In this document: positions 12,426 through 24,500 of the stretch, one piece after another
Numbering within the stretch: position 1 is the first letter of the stretch
How the letters are laid out: each line of letters starts with the position of its first letter
Assembly: GCF_932526225.1 (NCBI RefSeq)
Contig: NC_064036.1
Location: forward strand, 14,563,181 to 14,627,180
Direction of reading: 5' to 3'
Length of the DNA stretch: 64,000 nt
Source of the DNA: Nematostella vectensis
Lineage: Eukaryota; Cnidaria; Anthozoa; Actiniaria; Edwardsiidae
Made by a program: the position numbers and the translations under genes
Notes under the pieces: generated by a model
The model's database searches: none
What the model was told of the DNA's origin: nothing
What the model saw: only the letters and a program-made list of their open reading frames with translations

Positions 12426-12551
12426 GATAGACGAGTAAATGTATATATTTATCTTTCATACATCGACTAAAGTTCATGAAAAAGAGCAATGATCTATTTC
12501 TCATCGTTTTTCTTCCCCTGGAAGGCTTCATGGTCCTCTTTCTTTCTCTAG

Positions 12552-15500
12552 GAACATGTAATGGAGCAGCGCAACAGAATGAATGTGGTGTTTGCTATGG
12601 GGTAAGTAAACCTCTCAGTATGTCTACCTGGCCTACCCTCATCTATCCCTCCATCCATTCATTCGTCATCCGTTTGTCCGACACCCATTGATCCAGAGCG
12701 CTTTTTGTAACGTGTCCGTCCACTTAGTTATACTTTGGAAACGGCATTTTTATTCATAGATTTAAATGTACAACAACAAAATCTGGCTGAGATTTAGAAT
12801 CTCGTCAGATATATCAATATATATTCAATTCAATTTCAATCTTTTTCCTTTTCACTTAGACATGTACATCCCACAAAAAAGCGTTTTATCTAGGTGGGAT
12901 GAGTTTTGCATATAGTTGGATTTTGTTTTGTATCTATCTCACCGTCTGTCCATCCGTTCATTTGTCTATCGATCCGTCAGCCTGGCCGTTTCGATCCTCC
13001 CCCTGTCATTCTCCTCACCTATCACTGCATCTCTCTATCCATCTATCCTTTCGTTTGCCCGTTTGTCTGTTCATCTGTCTGTCAGCCCTTCTTTTACGTT
13101 CGTATCTCCATACATATCCCTCTGTCAACTCGCTGGTGCGTCTGTGTGCTCGGTACATCGGTTCGTCGCTTTATCTGTCCATCCTACCGTTTCCATCATC
13201 GCCATCATAGAAAATAATTGGGTTTGAAATAAGTGGGTTTGAACTTCACTGATCCGTGGTCAGTGTCTCACTACTCTGGACCCCACCCTGCGCTTTTCTC
13301 TAGACACGCCCCTGATCACTCTGCCCTATCTACATTACCTCCGGTACAGGGCTTGACAGGGAAGTACAGTAATAGTAGTAAGGATTGTAGCGGCACGTGC
13401 CACGGAGCCGCGACCGTTGATAGCTGTGGCAACTGCACTGGAGGCACCACAGGCAGGACCGCTGAATCTGCAAAGGATGTTTGTGGTACGTACAGTGCAA
13501 ACAGAGCAAACAGACAAGTCATGTGTCTAAGTGGGAACAGCGCAAACAGACACATCATACATACGCGTACATCAAAAATACAAGTCATACGTCTTAGTGC
13601 GAACAGCGCAAACAGACAAGTCATACGTCTTAGTGCGAACAACGCAAACAGAATAGTCATACGCGTACATCAAACAGACAAGTCATACGTCTTAGTGCGA
13701 ACAGCGCAAACAGACAAGTCATACTTCTTAGTGCGATGAGCGCAAACAGACAAGTCATTCGTCTTATTGCGAACAGCGCAAATAGACAAGTCATACGTCT
13801 TAGTGCGAACAGCGCAAACATACAAGTCATACGTCTTAGTGCGAACAGCGCAAACAGACAAGTCATACGTCTTAGTGCGAACAGCGCAAACAGACAAGTC
13901 ATACGTCTTAGTGCGAACAGCGCAAACAGACAAGTCATACGTCTTAGTGCGAACAGCGCAAACAGACAAGTCATACGTCTTAGTGCGAACAGCGCAAACA
14001 GACAAGTCATACGTCTTAGTGCGAACAACGCACACATACAAGTCATACGTCTTAGTGCGAACAGCGCAAACAGACAAGTCATACGTCTTAGTGCGAACAA
14101 CGCAAACAGACAAGTCATACGTCTTAGTGCGAACAACGCAAACAGACAAGTCATATACGTCTTAGTGCGAACAGCGCAAACAGACAAGTCATACGTCTTA
14201 GTGCAAATAACGCAAACAGACAAGTCATACGTCTTAGTGCGAACAGCGCAAACAGACAAGTCATACGCCTTAGTGCGAACAACGCAAACAGACAAGTCAT
14301 ACGTCTTAGTGCGAACAGCGCAAACAGACAAGTCATGCGTCTTAGTGCGAACAACGCAAACAGACAAGTCATACGTTTTAGTGCGAACAACGCAAACAGA
14401 CAAGTCATACGTCTTAGTGCGAACAGCGCAAACAGACAAGTCATACGTCTTAGTGCGAACAACGCAAACAGACAAGTCATACGTCTTAGTGCGAACAACG
14501 CAGACATACAAGTCATACGTCTTAGTGCGAACAATGCAAACAGACAAGTCATACGTCTTAGTGCGAACAAAGCAAACAGACAAGTCATACGTCTTAGTGC
14601 GAACAGCGCAAACAGACAAGTCATACGTCTTAGTGCGAACAACGCAAACAGACAAGTCATACGTCTTAAGCCAAGTGCGGCAAACACCGGCCAGCAATGC
14701 TACACTACTGAGGATGACTGCAAGACAAAGGAAATGCTTACGAATTACTCCAAAGTGCCTCACAACATGAAGTATAAACAGAACCAGTATTGCTAGGGCT
14801 ATTTGCAAGAGCCTGTTCGTGGCCTAAAATCATAGATCCGACGCGCGCACGAATATCCAACCAGAAAGCAGCAAATAGAAGTCAGCGAAGTGCAACAAAA
14901 GTCCCACAAATTGTACAACATGTCGGATGAGGTCAGTGAGTTCTCCCCGGATTTATTTAAAATACAGACGTTTATAGCGGAGCCAGCGTGGCCGCAGGCC
15001 GCGCGCGGAGCTCCATAGGTATAGAAATATGGTAAGCTATGCGACTTGGTTTTGTGGTCATCGCGCGGTCACCCTGTGGTGTCACAAATCCAGCAGCGCA
15101 ACTCTCAGGCCCCTCTCGGTTTTACGCTTTTATGTGTTTTTAGTTCAAATTTCGTATGTTCACAGAAAAAAGGCAGTATTTAATGAGAAAATATGCGGAT
15201 TCAAATGGACTGAAGTCTTTTAGGAACCGTTTTGTCTGAAGTGCGAGTCGATAGTAAAATCTACCAGGGTGTTCGTGAATCCCGCCCGTCGCAACAGCTA
15301 AAAAGAGGACTATAGAGGAGGACTATGGAGGATCTACACTACCATTGTATATTCATTCACGTCTACATTTATGTAAGGAGATCCTGAGAAGAAAGGGCCT
15401 TGATGTCTGTTTTCAGCTATAAAAATCATTCGCTTGTGTCGACGAGTTCCTTGCTAGCAGAAATTCGACAACTTCACAGTTTACAACAAAAGCGAACACA

Positions 15501-18500
15501 CAACCACAACAGAAAGCGAAAAAAAAAAACTGCCAAGGTGAGTTTTAGACGACGATTTGTATTGAGAATATGAAAGTTATTTTTCTTTTATTGTTGTGCT
15601 TTTATAATGCTCGTTTGTTCGTTGTTTTTTCCATAACCAATCGCTCAGACTAAAACACCGTACCAGCTTTAGTTTGACGTCAAGATGCCATATCAAAGTC
15701 ATATTATATCTTTGTTTTGATGTAAATACGTAAATACTTACAAGTTCTATAAATTCAGGCGTATATTCCTCACGGTAAGTAAGAATTTAACGACAGAAAT
15801 ACGTAGTAGTCTAGTTACTGTATCAATGCCACTTAGCTTGTTGGATTTATAGATTTGTTTCTAGAGTTTGCTTTGAGAATTCGTGGTCTAATCAAACATG
15901 TTGAGCATAACACATCCTTCGATAATCTTCGTTCTCTCTATACTTTATTGACTGCGTTGAGATATTTAATAAAGGCTGACAAATATTATCCTGCCATATA
16001 TTGCTAAAGAAGACCTTTCTTGTCTTTATATTCTGTGTATTTAGTCTTTTCAAAGATACAGCAACATTTTTTCAACATTATCATAACTACTTTAACTTTA
16101 CAATTACAAAAAAAAAATTCTCTTCGAAAAAAAATACAACCCTTATTACCTATATTGTTTTTGCTTTGATATTGTCTGCGTCTTGCATACTTTCTAATGT
16201 GTTTATTTATTTTTATTCAAATAGTTGTGGGAAATTAGTAAGGTTATAAATGGCATGATGAAAATATTGTTTTTGAAAGAAAAAAAATAATTAATTGTTT
16301 TCACTTTTATTTAGGTAAAACCAACCAAGGACTACCTAAGGGCCATGATTGATTCTAAAGGCTGAAAGGCATAATAATAGGCAAATATTAAGATAATATA
16401 GTAGGGGATTTCTTACTTTTATATTACAACAGTATAAGTGTAATAGGTTTTTTAGAGCAAGATACTTGCTCTCAATGATAAATCTGTAAAGAAAACATTT
16501 ATCTATCAACCTAAAGATAATGAGGAAAGGGGAAATGTTAGAGTGTTGTTGCATTATTGTTAATTTTTTTATCAAAGATATACTCCCAATTCTTCCTTTT
16601 TTCTCTCTGCTGACTATTTTTGTATGCAATTGATATTATTTGCTGTTTTCCCTCTGCGCCCTAAATAAATTAAAATATGTTAGCTTTGAAATAAGACATT
16701 TTCATTTAGCACTACTTTCAGTAATATCAAGGTTTTTTTTTTTTAGAATTTGCTTCCCAAGTTAATTTGTTCTTCTCCATTGCATTTAATTTTGGAGTAG
16801 CATTAGCATGTGTGGATCCAGGGTTTCTATAAAACAGCAGGCCACACGCTAAAGGGTGGGTGCACCAATATGTAATGCATGACTGTAATATCCTTGGTGA
16901 TGGAGTATTACCAGTATGTGATAGACAAAACTTCCATATGGCACCTGGAATGTATAACTGTGTCATTATATCTTTGGAATGCTGTTTCATTCATTATTTG
17001 TTTCTTTGCAAGGGCAAAGCTGGTCAGAATGTAGCTTTGATACAAGTTCTATACTTCTATAAAGGGAAGAGGTTTTTATTAGATCAAAGTTACTTAAATT
17101 ATATAAAGATAACAACAAACTTGTGCTTTTTCAATAATAAATTTGTAAAGAAAACAGTTTTATATCAATCCTAAAGGTAATAGGGAAAGGGAAAAATACT
17201 AGGAAAGTGCTCGTGTTTTTCTACAATTTGAGTCCCAAACTCTACACTAAAAGTGGCCGGTCAAAGAAAACAGGGCTAGCACTTCCTACTCTGACCGGAA
17301 AATGCTTATTTGTTTGTCCAGCTTCTCAAACCAATTTTTTTCGGCGCCGATTGACGACTTTTTGTGGGACTTGTAGGACCACATGGCTGTTATTGCACCA
17401 TCTCTTTCCTGATTGGCTATTCGTGCGCGCGTGATTGACATGTCGGATCTATGAATTCTCGCAGAGATCGTCATTCATTATTGAAATTATAGAAGTAATG
17501 ATACACGACTTGATCCCCCAATAATTCGATCTAATCTCGATTTCCCTTGGATGTCATATAAAATGAGGCGCTGTGCCTTTTCTCAGGTGTTTGTCATGGT
17601 ACCGGTAGCACGTGTCAAGGCTGTGATGGTGTGGCCAAAAGCGGAAAGGTTAAGGATTCTTGCGGCGTATGCGGAGGGGACGGAACCAGCTGCACTGCTC
17701 TTTCCGGTGTAAAGTGTCCAGCTGTTGATAAAAGATCCGCTGTGATAACATTCTTTGGCGGTGGTCTCAATAACGGTACTGCTGTCAATTGTAAAATTCG
17801 GGACCCCAGTACTGGAGCAGTATTGCAAACGGCACAAGGTAAACTGTTCGTAGTAGGCTTTGGAATCATTTCGACTTTCCCTGTTATGTCCAATGCTTAC
17901 TTTATTCACTTCCTCAAAGCTTCTTTTCTTACCCTTACTTCTGTATTCTTTGTGTTAAGCTTCCAGCGTGTCTTGCAGAAGCTACCAATTTCTTTCAGTT
18001 TCTGGCGTGATTGTAACGCAAGGCAAATATCCTATATCTTAGCCTCCGGCGAAACCTTACTAAAAGCTTTCTCGTCCCCTAAGCCTCTGACGTGACAGTA
18101 ACGCAAGGAACCTGTACCATCGCTACATGGAGTGGATTTGCTGCCGGCTGGTACAACTTGTCTATTTCCATCCTGCAAAGTGATGGAACGCAAGTCAACG
18201 TGACTGGCACTCAACAGCTGTACTTCTTCGACGGCGCGGTCACGAATTTCACAAGCATCGACAAAACCTCGGTATGTAGAAACCTAGAGACCTGTCAGGT
18301 TCGAACCCACGCAGTTATCTATACTGTATTTTTCTAGTGCAAAAGAAAACTAAAAATAGATGGGTCATTCCCTGATTTCTTGCTCATAACCCCAGCATCA
18401 AGTAATAAAACCAAAACGTACTTTTGCGACGATTAGTGTCCTATCCAGTTCATCTTGTTACTTGTATTATATGGCGCTTAATAGATCACGACATTTTTGT

Positions 18501-21500
18501 TTGGTTCCTCTTCGTGATAAGCTTTTTATTTGACGTCTTGTTCCGGGCTCGTTACAAGGGAAATGGAGTCTTTAGACGCGTATTCCATCTAATCAAATAA
18601 TCAATTAAGTTCACGTTTCATTTGTTAAACTCTTCTTAGATTCTGCTGACGGATCTTCCACAAGATATTTTCATCAAAGGCAGTGGCTTTTTCTCTGGTG
18701 GCGGACAGTACTGCTATCTTGGAACTTCCAAAGTTCCAGCTACCTTCATAAATGAGACTACTCTCAAGTGTACTACACCGGCCACCGCCGTCTCGGCTAG
18801 GATACTTCTGCTCGTCACTTTCAACGATGGGTGCAGCAACATCACAACAAGTGCGTTTGTAATGCTGATGAATTCATCTATACAGAAAACAACAGACAAT
18901 TGGTATATTTCTTTCTAGGATAGTTAGTCAAAGTTAATAGTGATGCGACCAAACACGAAAGAAGGGTTTGGAGAGTCTGAAACGGAATATAATTCCATGG
19001 TGGGTTGTATGAATAAGATAGAGCAGAAAAAAAAGGGGAAAGGTTAGAGGAGAGGCAGGTTTTGGGAGGAGGGGGGGGAGGGGGTGGGAGGGGGATAATG
19101 GGGCGAACCAACCTGGTCCCACCTTTTCGGAGGTAAGTTTAACAAGAAATGTATGGAAGCTAAATCCACATATCTACCACTCGCCATATGTTTTTTTATA
19201 TGGGCGCCAGCCCTTCAGTAACGTGCTCTCCCCATCTAGAAATCCTAGATCCCTGTCCGCTTGAGATAATTATATTTTTTCTGCTTCGTAGATTTGCAGG
19301 TTACTCTCGAAGCACCTGCTCCAGTCTTAACCAAGACTCAGTTCACAGACAGCGGAGCCCAGATCGGGGTGACGTTCAATACCGAAGTGGCGACAGCAGG
19401 CCTGATGACGTGCTCTAATATATTTGATGGCCCGACGATGGACAAACTTGGCACAAATCCCACCTGCACCTGGACGAGCAAATCTACAGTAATGATCACG
19501 CCTGGACCTTCCGCTACTCTCAGCCCCGGTGACACTATGACTCTCAATCCAAACGTTATAAAGGCTGACGGACAGGCGTATGCAAAGTTTGCCTCGGGCT
19601 CGGCATCTATTATTCAAGCTCCTGCGAACCCACAGAGCGCCCAGCCAGTCATAACAGGTATAGAAATTAAAGCCGCATTGTCACCAGTTTACTTCCGAAG
19701 GTCCGACGGAAACCTCAACCGTTAAAAGACAAAAGAATCTATTAAAATCCGAGATATTTAACAGGCCATCCGCTCTAAATTATCAATCACATCCTCAAAG
19801 AAACTTCTGCTCTAGCTTACAATATTAAAATAAGGTTTTAGACCCTGGTGTATTGTGGGATCCAAGCTTTTAAACCCAGTCAATTGTCTTAGACCTAGCG
19901 TTCAGGGAACACGCAGCATGGGTAAACTAATTCTGGATTATTTTCTTTCTAGGTCCCACGTCCCTCTCGGTTTGTGGTAATCTATCACTAGCTGGAATCC
20001 AGTCTTCAGGTAGCGGTGGTAGACCGCTGAAATATGAATGGCGCCTCAAGACGTCACCATCAGGGGTTGACACTAGTGCGCTGACAGCCTTTCTTGATGG
20101 GAAAAATTCATCCAGTCTGACTATTAATGGAAACCTAATGCAGTCAGGGCAAACCTATGTATTTGAGCTGTGTGTGTCTAATTTCTTGAACTACGCGAAC
20201 AAAGCCTGTGTCCAACACACATTGTCTAAGACTTCAGTAGCTGGTCCAAGGATAACGGTATCAGCGCCCTTAAGTGACCTGAACGCCAAGTCAGTGTTTG
20301 TCTCCCAATCATTTTTCATCAAAGCGAAAGCCGAGGTATAAAAAAATATATAATATTTACAAGCAGCCCCCAGGGAGGTCCCTCCCTCCCCCCCCCCCCC
20401 CCCCCTGCTAGGTCATTGCCCTCAGTATAAACCATGTTGCATGTGAGGCAAAGAATCAAGAAAATTGACTAAAAGCAGACTTGAATGAAAAAGAAAAGCT
20501 GTGGCACAGAATTTAGAGCAGCTTATGAAACTCCAGTATAAACGGACAGCACAAAGTTCATATAAAGCTTAAACACTTTACCCCTGCACGGAGCTCGAGG
20601 TTTTTCGCGTTCTAAAACTAGCAATTTATCAAAAAGCCCACAAGATTGAATGTTTTCTAAACGTAACTCTTCAACCCACAGGCTGCCTCATGCTCTAACA
20701 TCTCCGCACCGAAGATCAACTTTGAGTGGCGCGTGACCTGCGCAGACTTAGAGGCCAAGGCGGCCATCGAGGGCAACGCTGACTTCACAAAAACAAAGAA
20801 CACAGCAAACCTGCAGATTGCTGCGCGCGTGTTAAAGGCCGGGAAGACGTGTACGTTCACTGTCAAGGGGATCATGCAAAGCCAGGTTGCAGTTTATTCT
20901 GAAGAATCTATAGAGATCAACCCGCAATCAACGCCTTTGGGTGCTCTGGTTATTGGAGGTAATACGTCACCATCAGGTGTTAACACGAGTGCACTGACAG
21001 CCTCCCTTAATGGGAAAAATTCATCCAGTGTGACTTTTAAAGGAAACCTAATGCAGTCAGGGCAAACATATGTATTTGAGCTGTGTGTGAATAATTTCTT
21101 GAACTACGCGAACAAAGCCTGTGAGAGATGGAGATGTATTTCAAAAGGATTATGTTTCTAGGCCGTTCAACTTCAACTTATGAAGTGATTGATCAGGTTA
21201 TCGATCCAAAGACAAAACAACACGTTAAGGTGCTCTGTTTTGTCCTGATTCTTTACTATCACGCAAAGTATTTCTTTATAAAGTGTTTTTCGGTATATCA
21301 TAAATTCCAATACTATAACGATCACAGGTCTGTAGCCAGTATAGGTAGGCCGATTCATTTGCACGTGTTATATTTTATTTTTGGCCACGAGCCTGATCCG
21401 ATGATTCAATACCACTGAGGGTACTCAAAGAAAACCTTTATTAAAAGAAAGAGAAAATATACATATAAACATTTTCCCGAGATACTGTATCAGGGGAATT

Positions 21501-24500
21501 TGTCTGGAACCGGGAGTTCTAAAGATTGCTGTGTCAGATTTGTTTTGTTGTCTCCAAGGTAACCGAGAAACCGGTCGAACCTGCAGCGAGCTGCGCCTCC
21601 AGGCTCAAGTGACGGACCTCGACTTGGAAGATGTCGTTCCTAACTGTACATGGGCGTGTCAGACAAGCACCGGGGCTACCTGTGGATCGGCCACGCGAGT
21701 CGGACAGACCATCAGTCCGGCCAGCTCGTGTGACTCCAGGGTCCCGTGCGAGGAGTTCAGGGTCGGCACAACATACATCTTCACGTAAGCTGGTCAAAGT
21801 ATTAATTCTCTATAACATGACAAATTGATTACCATTGGCAGTTTACAAGAAACTGATGAAAGCCAGCTTGTTGCATTCAGTGGCACTATTTTCGAATTTC
21901 TTTTTTTAGCATGATACTTTTTCTAACAAGCCATAGTTGTCCAATAGGGAGTACGCAGGCATATATACCATATGCAAGATGTCTAAGGTTAGGAGAATTT
22001 CTCAATAAGAAAAAAACGCGTTTTAGTGTCCTAGGGATGGACGGTTCGGAGAGGGGCAGGGTATGGGGACAGGGCGCGTGCCTCCTTTTCGCCCACTCCT
22101 AGTTACGTATGACAGAAATAACTTCTGCGGCAGCCATCATTGGCGTGCACATGCAAAGACCAATTGGTCTTCGATAAATGCCCTTTCCTCCTTCCCAGAA
22201 AATTAAATGTCTAGATAGAGCTATACCTATATATTCGCTAACGTTTCGTGCGCCTTTGCCAGGGTGACGGCCATGAAACGTTCTCGCACAACTACGGCCC
22301 AAACTCAGATCAAGGTGGTTTCTGGGAGTCCACCGGAAGTATGGGTGAAACAAGCAGAGGTCAAGGTCGTGGCCTCTAACGGCTTTACCTTGGAGGGATA
22401 TTATAAGTCCGGCCTGGAACCAAGCCTCGTCGAATGGAAAAGCATATCAAAAGAGGGTATGTATTAGTCAGTTATGGAGATGAAGATGGAGAAGACAGGC
22501 ACATCCATTCGATTTCATATGCCTCTGCTGGGTGTCGCTGGCGGGAGGCAGCTTGCTCCTTCCCTCCACACCCGGTAGACCCGAGGCAAATACAAAGAAA
22601 TACTGTGACTTGTAATATAAATTTGGTGAAGCTGAATAGACTTGGACGAGCACGCGGAGACGAGGCTTTCAAGTTACAAAAAACAACGGCAAAATACCTC
22701 AGCTGCAATGCTTGTTATAAAAAAAAGTAAAGCTGAGCTCGTCAGCCTGTGTAAAAACGCAAAATCGCTAACCATTCGCGTCTCGTTTCCATGAAGCGCT
22801 CGCACCAGTCCACTCATGTCATATCGAGCATGGGCTATTACGTTCGATTTTTAAACTTTTATTTTTAACTCTTGTTATTAATCTTTGTTAGGTTACCTTG
22901 TGGCGCAACCTGGAAGTCTGTTCCAGTCCTATACAAAGGGAAGTACATCATTGGCTTATTCCGTCTTCCGGCAGAGTCTCACAAAAGGAGCAATGTAAGC
23001 AAGGCTCACAACGAAAACAGCGAAACATTCTTCTCCTTGCAACTCTTCAGAGACACTAACTCATCAGAAACATTCTCACCTCCTTGCAACACGAACTTTT
23101 CAGAAGCATTCTCACCTTCTTGCAAAACAAACTCTTTAGAAACATTCTTACCTCCTGCAACACGGAATCTTCAGAAACATTCTTACCTCCTGCAACACGA
23201 ACTCATCAGAAACATTCTTACCTCCTTGCAACACGAACTTTTCAGAAGCATTCTCACCTTCTTGCAAAACAAACTCTTTAGAAACATTCTTACCTCCTGC
23301 AACACGGAATCTTCAGAAACATTCTTACCTCCTGCAACACGAACTCTTCAGAAACATTCTTACCTCCTTGCAACACGAACTCTTCAGGAACATTTTACCT
23401 CATTGCATCACGAAGTCTTAAGAAACGTTCCTACTTCCTTGCATACCGAACTCTTTAGAAACATTCTTACTTCCTTGCAACACAGTTAATTCAACACGGC
23501 GTGCAAACAGCATTGAAGGGCCAAAGTTCTACTGCTGATACTGTTTAAACGAGGCTTCATGAATTTTTAACATTAAAATGTTTGGAGACATGCTCACATA
23601 TAATCAATATTTTTCTGACTAAAAATAAAAACTGTGCGGCCGTTGACATTCAGTCACATGAACTACCGTCTTTCAGGTATCGTTTTGAGCTTCAAGTGAC
23701 GCTAGACGGCGCGATCGGCAGGGCTTACATTGACGTCATCACACGACAAGGCCCAACTTCCGGAAAGCTAGTCGCTAGTGCTGCTACTGCCGAGGCCTTC
23801 TCGTCCGTAGAGCTGACAGGTATTCCAAAATTTGGGTGCCATTGCTTCCGTCGCAATAGGAGCAAAATAAAGTCAGAAAGAATATATCTTAACTTGGCAA
23901 AAGGTTTCAACAATGGTATGATATTTCTTTGTAGCGTTCGGTTGGATACCAGAAGATGACGGTGCCAAACCTTTGACCTACACCTTCAAACAAGGGAAAA
24001 TTACCGTGTACTCGGGTACTTCAGCCAGCTGCACTGCCGTCGTGTCAACCGGGCAGTTCTCTCTGAAGGTGATCTAAATTTATTTTTGCCCAGCTTGATA
24101 ATAATCATGATAACAATGTATAGCCCATAGTGTGTCTGTTGGCAATCAACGATTCCTTTGACCGAAGATAGTAGCGCAACAACACCGGGCCCGTAGCCAG
24201 GGAGGGGGGGGGGGTGTTCGGGGGGGGTTCGGATGAACCCCACACTCGGCTTGAAGGTCCGCTCAGAGCAAACAAAAATATATAACGTTTGGCTGGATTA
24301 CCGTACAGATCAATATGTCTTTAAAATGACAACAGAAATCTTTTGTTCAATTATCATCTTGATTATTATCGCTATATGTTAAAAAGCACCCTATTAATAG
24401 GGTGCTTTAAAATACATTTTAAATACAAGATTTAATTTATTTGAAGTAATGATTGGCTAATGTAATAAGGCGAGGGGAGGGGTATACCGGAAATTTGGTC

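Noticed and set aside
12899-13227. Three overlapping + frames of 103 codons
   Set aside because: They come from a CT-rich low-complexity intron stretch; all three frames are open at once.
13657-14808. 383-codon minus frame and 344-codon + frame of 12-residue repeats
   Set aside because: These are by-products of a 36-bp minisatellite inside an intron.
16001-17174. Small frames of 82-104 codons on both strands
   Set aside because: They lie in AT-rich DNA inside the intronic element, with no motif, no good splice context and biased residues (F, I, K, N).
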